A stretch of 64,000 nt of DNA from Serratia symbiotica (GCA_011754105.1 JAAKDF010000001.1:80282-144281), one strand, 5' to 3'. Positions 23,597-35,000 are shown, counted from the stretch's first letter. The notes: a model not told the origin generated them from the letters alone. A program made the numbers and translations.

Positions 23597-24526
23597 TTAT
23601 TGTTCAAGCGCCACTGATATACTGGCGGAGTCGTTTACCGCCGCTGCTGGCAGGATGTCAACAATACGTTTAGTCAGACCGCTTAGAACCTTACCAGGGC
23701 CAGCTTCCAGCAGTAGAGTCACTCCCTGTGATGCGATAAATTCTACGCTCTCGCTCCAGCGCACCGGGCTGTAAAGTTGGCGCACCAGCGCACTATGGAT
23801 CGCTTCAGGATCGTTTTCGATGCGTACATCAACATTATTTACTACTGGCACACGTGGGACGTTGAAGGCGACATCATGCAGCGCCACCGCCAGCTTATTG
23901 GCCGCTGGCATCATAAGCGCACAGTGCGATGGCACGCTCACTGGCAGCGGCAGCACACGTTTGGCTCCAGCAGCTTTACAGGCGATACCTGCACGCTCAA
24001 CCGCTTCTTTGTGGCCAGCGATCACTATCTGGCCTGGCGAGTTAAAGTTGACCGGGGAAACTATCTGCCCCTGAGCGGATGCTTTGCAGGCTTGAGCGAT
24101 CGCTGCGTTGTCTAGACCAATGATAGCGTACATAGCGCCAGTGCCCTCTGGCACTGCTTCCTGCATCAACTTACCACGCAATTCCACCAGACGAATCGCC
24201 GCTTTAAAATCCAACACGCTAGCGCAGACCAGCGCCGAGTATTCACCAAGGCTGTGGCCAGCCATCAGCCTTGGCACTTTACCACCTTGCTGCTGCCAGA
24301 TGCGGAATATCGCCACCGAGGATGCTAGTAATGCTGGCTGTGTGTGCCAGGTTTTATTCAGTGCCTCTGCCGGGCCTTGCTGCACCAATTGCCACAAGTC
24401 GTACCCCAGAGCAGCCGAGGCTTCGCCGAAGGTTTCTTCAACCATCGGAAATTGTGCAGCCAACTCGGCCAGCATGCCAAGGCTCTGTGATCCCTGACCG
24501 GGGAAAACAAAAGCAAATGGCGTCAT
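23597..24526 (-). CDS. fabD: Malonyl-CoA-ACP transacylase
   Basis: MTPFAFVFPGQGSQSLGMLAELAAQFPMVEETFGEASAALGYDLWQLVQQGPAE; GHSLGEYSALVCAS. Confidence 0.97.
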   Translation of the reverse strand: MTPFAFVFPGQGSQSLGMLAELAAQFPMVEETFGEASAALGYDLWQLVQQGPAEALNKTWHTQPALLASSVAIFRIWQQQGGKVPRLMAGHSLGEYSALVCASVLDFKAAIRLVELRGKLMQEAVPEGTGAMYAIIGLDNAAIAQACKASAQGQIVSPVNFNSPGQIVIAGHKEAVERAGIACKAAGAKRVLPLPVSVPSHCALMMPAANKLAVALHDVAFNVPRVPVVNNVDVRIENDPEAIHSALVRQLYSPVRWSESVEFIASQGVTLLLEAGPGKVLSGLTKRIVDILPAAAVNDSASISVALEQ

Positions 24527-24544
24527 TTGTTTATTCCTGTCAAA

Positions 24545-25498
24545 TTAGAATCTAACCAACGCCGATCCCCAAGTAAATCCGCTACCAAAGGCTTCTAACA
24601 GTAGCAAGTGGCCACGCTGAATTCGCCCGTCGCGCACTGCTACATCCAATGCTATCGGAACTGAAGCAGCACTGGTGTTGCCATGACGATCTAGCGTCAG
24701 TACTACCTTATCCATGCTCATGTCCAGTTTTTTTGCCGTAGCATTGATAATGCGTATGTTGGCCTGATGTGGCACCAGCCAGTCTAGCGCACTACGTTCT
24801 AGATTATTGGCCTGTAACGTCTCATCGACAATATTTGACAGTTCGTTAACTGCAACCTTAAATACTTCGTTACCCGTCATGGTGACATAGGCCGGTTTGT
24901 CCTGATCCTGACGATCTTTAAACGGCAAGGTCAGCAGGCCGCTATAGCTGCCATCGGCATGCAGGTGGGTTGATATGATGCCCTGCTTTTCAGATGATAC
25001 CAGTAGCACTGCACCCGCACCATCACCAAACAGGATAAGGGTACCGCGATCTTCAGGGTTTAATGTCTGTGACAGAACATCTGCGCTAATCACCAGCGCA
25101 TGCTTCACCGCGCCATTTTTTACGTATTGATCGGCCACGCTGAGTGCGTAGGTAAATCCAGCACAAGCTGCTGCCAGATCGAACGCGGCGCACGCCTTGA
25201 TGCCCAGCATTTTCTGTATCAGGCAAGCGGCACTAGGAAATGCATAGGTTGAGGTGGTAGTCGCCACCACGATAAGTCCGATGTCCTCTTTCGCTACACC
25301 CGCCATTTCCAGCGCTTTTTCAGCCGCTTTGAAACCCATCGTCACTACAGTTTCATCATCGGCGGCGATACGCCGCTCACGAATACCGGTGCGCGTGACG
25401 ATCCACTCGTCAGAGGTATCCACCATTTTTTCCAGATCAGCATTGGTGCGCACTTTTACGGGTAAATAACTCCCCGTACCGAGAATCTTTGTATGCAT
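24545..25498 (-). CDS. fabH: 3-oxoacyl-ACP synthase III
   Basis: [63 protein letters not shown]. Confidence 0.97.
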   Translation of the reverse strand: MHTKILGTGSYLPVKVRTNADLEKMVDTSDEWIVTRTGIRERRIAADDETVVTMGFKAAEKALEMAGVAKEDIGLIVVATTTSTYAFPSAACLIQKMLGIKACAAFDLAAACAGFTYALSVADQYVKNGAVKHALVISADVLSQTLNPEDRGTLILFGDGAGAVLLVSSEKQGIISTHLHADGSYSGLLTLPFKDRQDQDKPAYVTMTGNEVFKVAVNELSNIVDETLQANNLERSALDWLVPHQANIRIINATAKKLDMSMDKVVLTLDRHGNTSAASVPIALDVAVRDGRIQRGHLLLLEAFGSGFTWGSALVRF

Positions 25499-25504
25499 GT
25501 ACGA

Positions 25505-26539
25505 TTAGTCACTCTTAGGTAATACAGCTTTAAGGCGCGCAGCAATCCTTTCAGGGACTTGCCGCTGCACCGCCTGCACAGCCTGTTCAATTGCTGCTGC
25601 AAACGCGTGAAGATTCGCAGCGCCGTGGCTTTTCATTACGGTGCTACGCAATCCTAACAGACATGCGCCATTATACTTGTCGGGGTTTAGGTGGCCAAAC
25701 CGCTTAACCACCCATGCTTGCAACCAACGGCTCAACAATTTTAACCACCACGTTTGCTTGCCACCGTCTTTAGATAATTTCAGCAGTGATAAGAATACTC
25801 TTACTACTCCTTCCATCGTTTTCAGAGTGATGTTACCCACAAAGCCATCGCAGATTATCACATCGGTTTTACCAGTGAGCAGATCGTTCCCTTCAAGATA
25901 ACCAATATAATTGATTGTCGGCGTATTCTTTAATATGGCGGCAGCGGCACGGATATGATCTAGACCTTTAGTTTCTTCTTCACCAATATTTAGCAACGCT
26001 ACACGGGGTTGCGCCATGCCAACTACTTCTTCCGCCATCACTGCCCCCATCACCGCGAACTGCACCAGCATAGTGCTATCGCATTCGATGTTTGCCCCTA
26101 AATCCAGCACTACAGTTTTACTGCGCAATTGGTTAGGTATCACTGTCATTAGCGCCGGACGCTCAATGCCCTCCAGCGGCTTGATCAACAACTTCGCTAG
26201 TCCCATTAGCGCCCCGGTGTTGCCCGCACTGACACAGCCCTGCACTTTGCCGTCATTAATCAGCTCTAATGCGATACGCATTGATGTACCACGGCTGGCA
26301 CGTATCGCTTGTGAAGGTTTAGCATCATCAGCAATCGCTGACTCAGAGGGTATGACTTGCAATCGCGCTAGAAGAACCGGATCAGCTTTGGCAAGCAAGG
26401 GGGAGAGGGCGTTGGGATTGCCGACCAGTAGAAGATGAAGCTGTAAATTAGAGGCCAGTACCTGCAATGCTGCGGGCACTGTAACGCGGGGACCGAAGTC
26501 CCCGCCCATTGTATCTAGCGCCATGGTTAGCCGAGTCAA
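25505..26539 (-). CDS. plsX: Phosphate acyltransferase PlsX
   Basis: [70 protein letters not shown]. Confidence 0.96.
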   Translation of the reverse strand: MTRLTMALDTMGGDFGPRVTVPAALQVLASNLQLHLLLVGNPNALSPLLAKADPVLLARLQVIPSESAIADDAKPSQAIRASRGTSMRIALELINDGKVQGCVSAGNTGALMGLAKLLIKPLEGIERPALMTVIPNQLRSKTVVLDLGANIECDSTMLVQFAVMGAVMAEEVVGMAQPRVALLNIGEEETKGLDHIRAAAAILKNTPTINYIGYLEGNDLLTGKTDVIICDGFVGNITLKTMEGVVRVFLSLLKLSKDGGKQTWWLKLLSRWLQAWVVKRFGHLNPDKYNGACLLGLRSTVMKSHGAANLHAFAAAIEQAVQAVQRQVPERIAARLKAVLPKSD

Positions 26540-26556
26540 GGTACTGCTACTTTAGC

Positions 26557-26724
26557 TTAGCCGATAACTTTGCGACCACGGTAGAAGCCGTCGGCAGTGA
26601 TGTGATGACGGCGATGAGTCTCACCAGAAGTTGCATCGACAGACAACGTAGCGGTAATCAGTGCATCGTGTGAACGGCGCATGCCACGTTTAGAACGGGT
26701 TGGTTTATTTTGTTGTACGGCCAT
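26557..26724 (-). CDS. rpmF: 50S ribosomal protein L32
   Basis: Minus strand translates [55 protein letters not shown] (55 aa), below the ORF track length cut-off. Confidence 0.97.
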   Translation of the reverse strand: MAVQQNKPTRSKRGMRRSHDALITATLSVDATSGETHRRHHITADGFYRGRKVIG

Positions 26725-26741
26725 AAACCCTACTCCTCAAT

Positions 26742-27270
26742 TACTTATGCTTTAAGCTGGCTAGTACGGCAAACGGATTTTATTTTTTTACTTCTATAGG
26801 CATTTTACTATATACCCTCTCTGCTTTGAACACTTCACAGTGTTCAGATTTATGTATCGAAACCACAGGCAGTGAAATAATAATTTCATCTTCTATTATT
26901 ACCAAAAGATCGACTTGGCCAAATTCGTCATCTACGATCGGTTCGTAGCTTTACGGTAATGCTACAGCCTGTTTATTATTAATGACAGGGCTAGAACAGT
27001 ATGTTGTGTGAACACGGTGCGCAAATGGGATACCGCAGCGCTGGCAAATCAAGGTTACCTGGAGGTTCGCCTTCCCTGTTATCACCGCGAGGCGTTGGTT
27101 ATCGATATCAAACGACAACACTCATTCGACATCGCTGTCTACGCTGACTACAGTGTCAGCGGCACGCGTAACATGCTCGGGAGCATAGGCACCTACATAG
27201 TCCAGGCGTTTTTGATCGGTACGTACTACATCAATGGTTAAGGGTAATTTAACTTTTTTTTACAGGGCGT
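26742..27270 (-). pseudogene. yceD: YceD (DUF177, 23S rRNA accumulation protein) remnant
   Basis: [89 protein letters not shown]...*...NPFAVLASLKHK*; three in-frame stops. Confidence 0.85.
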
Positions 27271-27374
27271 ACATATTAACGTTGTAGCAAATTAGAGTCA
27301 AGAAAAAGGCCGCAAAACGTTACATTTATACCTATATTCGCTTTCACTATAGCCAACAGTTTAAAATACCGTAC

Positions 27375-27690
27375 TTAGAGTACTATCCCAGTAAGAGTAC
27401 ATTGTTGCAGCCAGTTTGGACAGGAAAATCGCAACATCTGACGGGAGTTATTGAATAAATCGAACATTTGGCCGGCACTAAGATCAGATGACTCTACTGC
27501 TATTAAAATATCAATCTTCCGTGGCCAAGAAAAAGGTCAAGATCACCAACTGGCAAATCTACAACAACGCCCTTATAACAGGGGACTCTTTATTCTAAAT
27601 TAAATTTATTCAATAACTCTCCTCCTCACGTACATGGTGTACGTGAGGAGGGGTTAGCACTGCCAGAATTAAAATGGCAAATAAAATAGC
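27375..27690. repeat. Dispersed intergenic repeat R2 interrupted by IS-derived copy C
   Basis: gtacattgttgcagccagtttgg... and ...gtacgtgaggaggggttagcactgcc..aaaatggcaaataaaatagcc; first half resembles 62930-62960. Confidence 0.4.
27444..27618 (+). mobile_element. MITE-like IS5-family derivative, copy C (~175 bp)
   Basis: gagttattgaataaatcgaacatttggccggcac...aaaaggtcaagatcaccaactgg...ggggactctttattctaaattaaatttattcaataactc; perfect 16-bp terminal inverted repeat. Confidence 0.82.
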
Positions 27691-27739
27691 CTAATAGGCT
27701 AGGGGCTGATTTTACACTTTTATAGTTAGTAAAAAATCA

Positions 27740-28315
27740 TGCTAAAAATACTTCTAGCTTCCACGTGACCCTATTAAACAATACTGTTGGAAAAGCTACA
27801 ACTGTTTTTCTCCTGCACCGCCGCGGAAGTGGATAAAATGCCACTAGCCGATGAAACCGCCGAGGCGCTGGTGCTTAATCTAGCGACAGCAAAAGCTCAG
27901 GCACTGGCCAGCGCCTATCCAGACCACCTGATTATCGGTTGTTATCATGTCTGAGTGATTGACGGGAAAATCACCGGTAATCCGCACAGTGCCGAAAATG
28001 CATGCACCAAATTACGCCAGGCAGCAGCCAACTCGTCACCTTTTATACTGGTCTGAATTTATACAATAGCCGCATCAGGCATTTGCAGGTGCTGTGCGAA
28101 CCGTTTTTCAGGTTCATTTACGCAGGCGCTTAGCGAAGCGGAGATTAGCGCGCCTACGTAAGCCTGGAGCAGCCACTAAATTGCGTCGGCAGGTTTAAAA
28201 ATGATTGTGGATTGCCATGTTCGATAGACCAGAAGGCCAAGATCCTAATGCGCTGGTTAGCCTGCCGCTGATTGCGTTGCTCGCTATGCTGCGGGCTGAA
28301 GGCGTTTCAATCCGC
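27740..28315 (+). pseudogene. yceF: Maf-family nucleotide pyrophosphatase (YceF) remnant
   Basis: MLKILLAST...[79 protein letters not shown]; between rluC and yceD. Confidence 0.8.
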
Positions 28316-28328
28316 TAGCCTGACGGGG

Positions 28329-29291
28329 TTATTGGGCTGTCTGATAGCGCAACCTCTGCAAACATTGGCGCAGCACCCCATCCATTGGTGCTTCAATGCA
28401 AACGGTTTCACCGGTAGCAGGATGCTCGAAGTGCAGCGCCGCCGCATGAAGAAACAAACGCTTGAGACCGGTGCCAAGCAGTTGCCGGTCAAACTCGCGA
28501 TCACCATAGCGATCATCAAAAGCTATCGGGTGCCCCGCATGCAGCGCATGCACGCGGATTTGATGGGTGCGCCCAGTAATAGGAATAGCTTTGACCAGCG
28601 TTGCGAACTCATAACGTGCTTCCACTTTAAAGCGCGTTTCCGAGGACTTGCCTGCACTGCTAACGCGCACGATACGTTCACCGCTGTGCAAAATGTTTTT
28701 CAGCAAGGGTGCCTGCACCACCTTGCAGTGGGACTGCCACTGGCCGCGCACCAGCGCCAGATAGTCCTTTTGCATTCCTTTCATCCGTAGTTGCTCATGC
28801 AGCGACTTCAGCGCCGAACGCTTCTTGGCTACCAGCAGTACGCCGGAGGTATCACGATCCAAACGGTGCACCAGTTCCAGGAAACGGGCTTTTGGCAGCA
28901 GCAGCGCGCGCAGCCCTTCAATGACGCCAAAGCTCAGGCCGCTACCGCCATGCACCGCCGTACCTGAGGGTTTGTTTAAGATCAGCAGGTGATCGTCTTC
29001 ATACAAAATGCAGTTAGCCAGCGCAACTACTTTATCCATTTTGGCGGATACCGGCACAACTTCCCTCTCAGCTATGCGCACCGGCGGTACGCGTACTAGA
29101 TCGCCCGCAGTTAACTTGTACTCAGCCTTGATACGCCTTTTATTTACTCGTAACTCGCCTGTGCGCACGATGCGGTAAATCATGCTCTTCGGCACGCCTT
29201 TCAGGCGAGCGAGCAAAAAGTTATCGATTCTCTGACCGGCTTCGTCGTCAGAAATCGTGATTAGTTGTATTGCCGGATTGTTAATTTTCAT
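28329..29291 (-). CDS. rluC: 23S rRNA pseudouridine synthase RluC
   Basis: MKINNPAIQLITISDDEAGQRIDNFLLARLKGVPKSMIYRIVRTGELRVNKRRIKAEYKL; HRLDRDTSGVLLVAKKRSALKSLHEQLR. Confidence 0.95.
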   Translation of the reverse strand: MKINNPAIQLITISDDEAGQRIDNFLLARLKGVPKSMIYRIVRTGELRVNKRRIKAEYKLTAGDLVRVPPVRIAEREVVPVSAKMDKVVALANCILYEDDHLLILNKPSGTAVHGGSGLSFGVIEGLRALLLPKARFLELVHRLDRDTSGVLLVAKKRSALKSLHEQLRMKGMQKDYLALVRGQWQSHCKVVQAPLLKNILHSGERIVRVSSAGKSSETRFKVEARYEFATLVKAIPITGRTHQIRVHALHAGHPIAFDDRYGDREFDRQLLGTGLKRLFLHAAALHFEHPATGETVCIEAPMDGVLRQCLQRLRYQTAQ

Positions 29292-29389
29292 GGTATAGAA
29301 TTCTAAATAGAGCGCTTTGATAGCGCCACATCTATTTCTTAGATGATAGGTAAAAACCCGGCGACAAATAAGCAAGACAGTATGCCGAT

Positions 29390-29417
29390 GGCTTTGTTGA
29401 ATAAATCTGATTTGGAA
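29390..29417 (-). mobile_element. Solo IS903-like terminal end, copy D
   Basis: ggctttgttgaataaatctgatttggaa matches right-end sequence of other copies; no partner end nearby. Confidence 0.6.
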
Positions 29418-29825
29418 GGTTGAGCTGATTGCGGAGCAATCAGAATTTTATTATTATTTATCATCCAGTTTACTCTTCATAGGTAAACAGGATAGAGCTC
29501 CTGTAGTTGACTTTACATGAGAAAGTCACATACAATCACTGTTGCCAACTGGTCGAATACTTCACCAAACGGGTACTGGCAAAATTGTGCCAGCATCAGC
29601 GTCATCATGCTGATGGTCATTATGCCAATGGTCATGGTGATCGGAAAGCCGATATCAAATGGCTCCTTGGGTGTTTGGGGCAGATTTCTTTATCAATTTC
29701 TGATTATTATGCTAAGCCCGCCGATCTTCTACGGCTACCTTTTTTTTATCATACGGTTTCTTAGGGTTATTCATTGGGCTGTTCTTCACTTAAAACATGT
29801 AAAATAAGGTTAATCAATTATTCAA

Positions 29826-30779
29826 CACGCAGCGGGCGCATACTGCCCGTTTAATGTGCCGTAGTGACTGGATAAAATCGGAATACCGTCTACATGGACA
29901 ATAAAGCGATCCGGTTTTTCTATAGTTAATATATCGCCGGGCTGAAGCTTCAGAACTTTTGACAACCGCATAGGGATATCGATAAAGTTATCAATCAGTT
30001 CTAGCTTAGAATGCTGCACTTGTTTTGCCAGCGTTGCACGCCATTGGTTATTCTTTTGATGCAATTTCTCCTGCGGTGAGTTATTGAGCAGTTCGCGCAG
30101 CTGCTCGATCATCGCAAAGGGGATGTAAATGTTGAAATAGGAGATCAGCGTGCCAATTTTTACTTGAAACAGTGTGGTAACCACGATATCTTTCGGTGAA
30201 GTGGTGATGTTGGTGAATTTCATCCGCATTTCGGCGCACACGTACTACACATTAATCTTGCAAATGTAGCTCCATAAATCGCCATAAGCGTCCAGCGCTA
30301 GTTTTAGCAGGCGTTTGATCACCAGCTGTTCAGTTGGAGTGAATTTGCTCTCCTCGACTTTGGCAGGTAAACGTCCAAATTCGCCAAATAGGTTATCGAC
30401 AACGCAAAACACCAAATTGGACGAAAACACGAATAACGCGGTGCAGTATAGCGGATGCATATGAACCAGGTTAAGTCTGGTAAGCTCTGGCAAGCCGCTG
30501 GCGTAATCGTGGTAGGGCTGGATCTTGATCTTACCTACGGTGATGTCAGGGCTACGGTGCAGTAGGTTAAACAACCATATACGAAAAATTGACGGGCAAA
30601 TAGTTCGTTAACGATTTCCAGCGATTGTAGGAACTCACGTATCATGTGGCGTTGGGTCGTGTCGGATCGTAAGGTTTGATCTCTTTACATTAGTCAGCCA
30701 CCGCAGCCTGTTTGTCTTTCTCGTCGTCACCGTTGAGAAAAGTGTCACGATACGCTTGGAAAAGTATAGTATCATTCAT
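29826..30779 (-). pseudogene. fliM: Flagellar motor switch protein FliM remnant
   Basis: MNDTILFQAYRDTFLNGDDEKD...; FNLLHRSPDITVGKIKIQPYHDYASGLPELTRLNLVHMHPL; MRMKFTNITTSPKDIVVTTLFQVKIGTLISYFNIYIPFAMIEQLRELL; in-frame stops and frameshifts. Confidence 0.9.
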
Positions 30780-30902
30780 GTTGATTACCGCAATATAAAA
30801 GCAGTAAACAGCACATCGCTAATCACCAATGCAGGTTGGCCTTCAACGGATGGTGGGTTGAATACCTTTTTAATTTGTACGTTCAACTGTTGTTTCCCTG
30901 CT

Positions 30903-31260
30903 TAACTAGCCAACTGATAGTGAGGCAGGGAAAGCAGCATCAGTAGACGGCTGCGTACCTCTGGCATAAAATCTCTAATTGAATGACGGTTTTCGTCGTC
31001 TGGAAGATGCAGCGTGAGGCCGATATATAGCACGCGTTCGGGGTTGTTGTCTGCTGTTACCAGATTGACGGTGAAGGTATCTAGCGGCATAAGCACCGGC
31101 GCAACAGCTGGTTCTACTTTGACGCTAACCGGTTGGTTAGCGTCTTTTTTCTGCTTCAGTAACCACCAGCCTTAACCTGCTCTACCGCAGAGCATGACGG
31201 TAGTCAGTACCAGCAATATGAACAGAAGAGAGCGTTTCTTCGGTGCTTTTGGTAGGGTGT
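30903..31260 (-). pseudogene. fliL: Flagellar basal body protein FliL remnant
   Basis: [65 protein letters not shown]; upstream of fliM. Confidence 0.75.
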
Positions 31261-31494
31261 CTTCAGATATAAGAAAATTGCATTCCTTTTATTATTACTC
31301 TGCATCTTTCAGTAGCCGTGTGGTTGGCTGCATACGTGAAATCCATCAGACATCACGTACATTAAAACCTCACGTATAACATGTGGCGCTATTATCGCGT
31401 CTATATCCGGTACACAAATAGCTTGAATGAACGTGGGAAAGCGCGCCAGCTTAGGCGTTTGCCGGCTCAGGCGAAAATATCAACGCTGCCTACG

Positions 31495-32645
31495 GAATTA
31501 GCTATACGTTGTAACGCCTACGGGGGACTGACGCTCTCTACCACAGTGCTCTCGCTGTTGTGGAAACGCCCTTGGCCCTCGGCAGCCTGTTGATGTGGCT
31601 GCTGCCCACGCGGCATAGATTCACCGCCCATACTGCTTTGTCCCAGGCTGATGCCTCTCTTGTCCAATGCATGGCACAATTGCGGCATCGCTGCCTCTAC
31701 GTCTGCACTTACCTGCCCATTATCAGAGGCAACAGGCAAAGATGCCTGCTCATCGTCGAGCTTCAGCGTAATTTGTGATGCATATAACTCATGCGGGTAC
31801 AGACGCAGATCGGCGCGCAGTTTGCCAGCGGTTGCGGTGGAACATCAGCATCTGTTGGCTTAGCGCCTGCTGCCGCTCTAGGCTGCTCAACTGCGAGTTC
31901 AACTGTAGTATCGGCGGAGCAGTAACCAGCGCGCTGACGGGTGCTGCAGCCGGTGCAGGGCTCGACACTGGTGGCATCATGGCATAATTTAACGTTGGCT
32001 GCTGTTGGCTATCTGTTTACCGGCTTCAATGCCGGGAGGTCTGGCCATTTTTCTGCCGCACCAGGCTGCAATGCTATCGCGGTGGTTGAGTATGTGTTTT
32101 CCGTTCAGCGTTAGCCTGCGGCTGTGCTGGATGTTCAGTGCTGTTTTCAGCAATCAGCGGCTGTTTAGCTAACGATGCAATTAATTTGCTGCTGGGCCTC
32201 GATAGATGGGGTGTTGCTCTTTTCCGCAAACAACGTGCTAGTCATCGACAGGACGCTGTCTACCTTGGAGCCGACAGCGTTATCCGGTTATATGGTCGCT
32301 TGCTGGCTTGCGGTTATCGACGGTGGCAACAACATTGAGAACAGCGCGTGTAGGCTAGCATTGTCCAGTTAGCTATCAGATGTTGTTGAGAATTGCGTCG
32401 GTTTTTCCGCTTTTGGCTGCTGATCGTCAGTTTGCACAGCGGTGGCCTGCTTACCAGGCAAAGATGTTAAAGCGAGCAGCACATCGCGTTCGCAAAATAT
32501 CGACATCAGCTGATTAGGCTGGGTGCGGTTCAGCACCAGTACTTTTTTATCGTCCGTATTCAGCGCTGTATTGGGCAGAAAGTGTGCGCTGAGCAACTGG
32601 GAAAAGCCAGATGGCAGCGGAGATTGATCTAAAGATAACCGCATG
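31495..32645 (-). pseudogene. fliK: Flagellar hook-length control protein FliK remnant
   Basis: MRLSLDQSPLPSGFSQLLSAHFLPN...; C-terminal LQLNSQLSSLERQQALSQQMLMFHRNRWQTARR region; between fliL and fliJ. Confidence 0.65.
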
Positions 32646-32980
32646 TTTGATCCCTTTTATTATCCTGCTGTTGTTCCGCGTTCAGGGAGCGGGTATGCAG
32701 GGTTTTAAAAGCATTCAGCCGTTGTTGCTTGTCTTGCCACTCTTTCACCGCAAGATTTACCTCTTGACTCCAATGAATCAACTGTTGTCGATGCTGGTCG
32801 ATCGCCTGTTCCAAGGTACAGATAAATTGCTGATAGCTTTGCCAGTGAGAAGGGTTCATGCTATCAATTAATTGGTTATTTAGCTTCTGGCGGTACTCAT
32901 CCTGATAGTTAAGCAGCATCGACAGCTGTTGCTCAGCGGACTGTTGGGCCTGGCTTGCCTAACCTAATTGCTGTGTTGCG
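32629..32980 (-). pseudogene. fliJ: Flagellar protein FliJ remnant
   Basis: LLNYQDEYRQKLNNQLIDSMNPSHWQSYQQFICTLEQAIDQHRQQLIHWSQEVNLAVKEWQDKQQRLNAFKTL. Confidence 0.8.
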
Positions 32981-32984
32981 TGAC

Positions 32985-34146
32985 GTTAAACAATCAGTTG
33001 CTGCAATTGCTGGCAGGCTTCTTCATAGTAACTTCTTTTAAAAATGCCTTGTTGTAGGTAAGCATCCATTTGTGGATAAAGCGCTATTGATTTGTCCAGT
33101 AACTGGTCGCTGCCTGCGGGGTAGGCCCCGATGTTGATCAGATCGCAGTTGCGCTGTTAGCTGGCTAGCATCTGCTTAAAATTTCGCACCCGACGGGTAA
33201 TGTTCTTAGTCAATCAACGAGGTCATGGCGCGGATAATGGAAGATTTAATGTCAATAGCCGGGTAATGTCCAGCCTCTGCCAGAAGATGCGAAAGTACCA
33301 AATAGCCCTTAAGAATCGCACATGCCGAGTCGGAGATGGGGTCTTTTTGATCATTCCATTCAGTCAATACAGTATAGAATGCGGTGATTGAACCGCCACC
33401 AAAGACACCATTTCCCGCACTTTCCACCAACGCCGCCAGCTTGGCGAACACTGAGGTGAGATAGCCTTTGGTTGCAGGTGGTTTGCCGATTTCCAAGGCT
33501 ATCTCACGCTGCGCGATGGCATAGCGTGTGAGCGAGTCCATGATCAGTAGCACATGCAGGCCGCGATTGCGGAAATCTTCGGCGATGCTCGGGGCGTAGG
33601 CAGCATCCTGCATACGCAGCAGTGGGGAAACATCCGCCGGTGCGGCGATCACTACTAAACACGCCAGGCCTTCAGCACCGAGAATATTCTCGATGAAATC
33701 CTTGACCTCACGGCCGCGTTACACCCATGTCGACAACAATCGCATCGGCCTGGGTGTAACGCGCCATCATGTCTAGCAACACGCTTTTGCCCACGCCGTA
33801 ACCGGCGAACAACCCCATGCGCACAATCAACGGTGCACGGTAGCCGGTTCCCAGCGATTGCTAAGACATCTAGCGGTTTGGTGCTGCCGTCTAATACTCG
33901 CCCCAGCGCCGCTGTGACAAGCGGAAGTTATTTATTAGCGCTCTGTCCTTTTGGGTCAACGAATCGGCTTGGTTGTCTGCCAGGGCACAGCACGCGTTCA
34001 CGCGGCAACAGCCTATATGTAAAATTGCGTTCTCTAGTTGGGCCGGGAAGGGTGCGCACCGTGCCACTCAAGCTCAGTTCCCCATAACGTGTTTCGCCAA
34101 TGCCAGCAAGCTGCTTTGCGGCTGGGCCGCTGACTTTCTGGCCGCT
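32985..34146 (-). pseudogene. fliI: Flagellum-specific ATPase FliI remnant, 5' part cut by IS copy E
   Basis: [98 protein letters not shown]-terminal NCDLINIGAYPAGSDQLLDKSIALYPQMDAYLQQGIFK. Confidence 0.9.
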
Positions 34147-34147
34147 A

Positions 34148-34732
34148 ACGGAGTTGTTGAATAAATCGAACATTTGGCCGGCACTAGGATCCAATCACTC
34201 TACTTCTGTCAAAATAGCGATATTGCGTAGCCAAGCAAAAGTTCAAGATCACCAACTAGAAGGCTTACAACAACGCCCTTATCCCTCGAGGTTACTCATT
34301 TTCTGGGTCGATGAAACGGCACTTCACGCCTGGTACTGCGAGGCAAAACCTTCTCTGCGTAGTCGCATACAACATTATTCTAATATGGCAATAACCAGCG
34401 TATTGATGCTGAAACGGATTTATTTCGGCTTGACTATGCAGACCGAAATCAGGCGGTAGCGAACCAGCGCCTGACTGAAGACAGCACACGATGAAAAGTA
34501 TGACAGGCTACTACCGAAGTTTGATAGCCGAAACGGCGATGTACAGAGTAAAAAAGCTATTTGGTTGTTACCTTTTGCTGCGAGATTATGATGTGCAAGT
34601 TGCAGATGCTATGGCCATGCTGTGCATTAAACAAGATAACGCTCGCCAGTATGGCAGAAAGTATACGCGGTGCCTGAAAGATGCCTATTCAGGGGACTCC
34701 TTATTCTAAATCCGATTTATTTAACAAAGACC
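34148..34732 (+). mobile_element. IS5-family (IS903-like) internal-deletion derivative, copy E (~585 bp)
   Basis: Left end gttgttgaataaatcgaacatttggccgg, right end ctaaatccgatttatttaacaaagac; transposase traces FWVDETALHAWYCEAKPSLRSRIQHYSNMAITSVLMLKRIYFGL and SLIAETAMYRVKKLFGCYLLLRDYDVQVADAMAM with the centre missing. Confidence 0.85.
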
Positions 34733-35000
34733 ATTCTTATCTATTTCTCAAAGTTATGCCAATTACCTTTCTGATGTTACGTCTCCACTTGACTATTATC
34801 CAGTATAATTAAATGGTCTTAATCAAAAGAATGTGAAAATAATATTACCTCAATCCCCTATCCAGAAAAATAATCTGCCATCGTCCGAGAACAAGTTTTT
34901 GGTACTGACGCCCCCCAAGTGCTTCCGTCGGATATAATTCATGTGGCACACTATTTACACTATTTCATAGGTTAGTTGTGTTAAAGAGTTGGAGAACGCA

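Noticed and set aside
20055-30800. Possible stop-codon recoding (many ORFs with single internal stops)
   Set aside because: TAA, TAG and TGA all occur as interrupting codons in different genes, and frameshifts coexist; simple pseudogenisation explains this better than recoding
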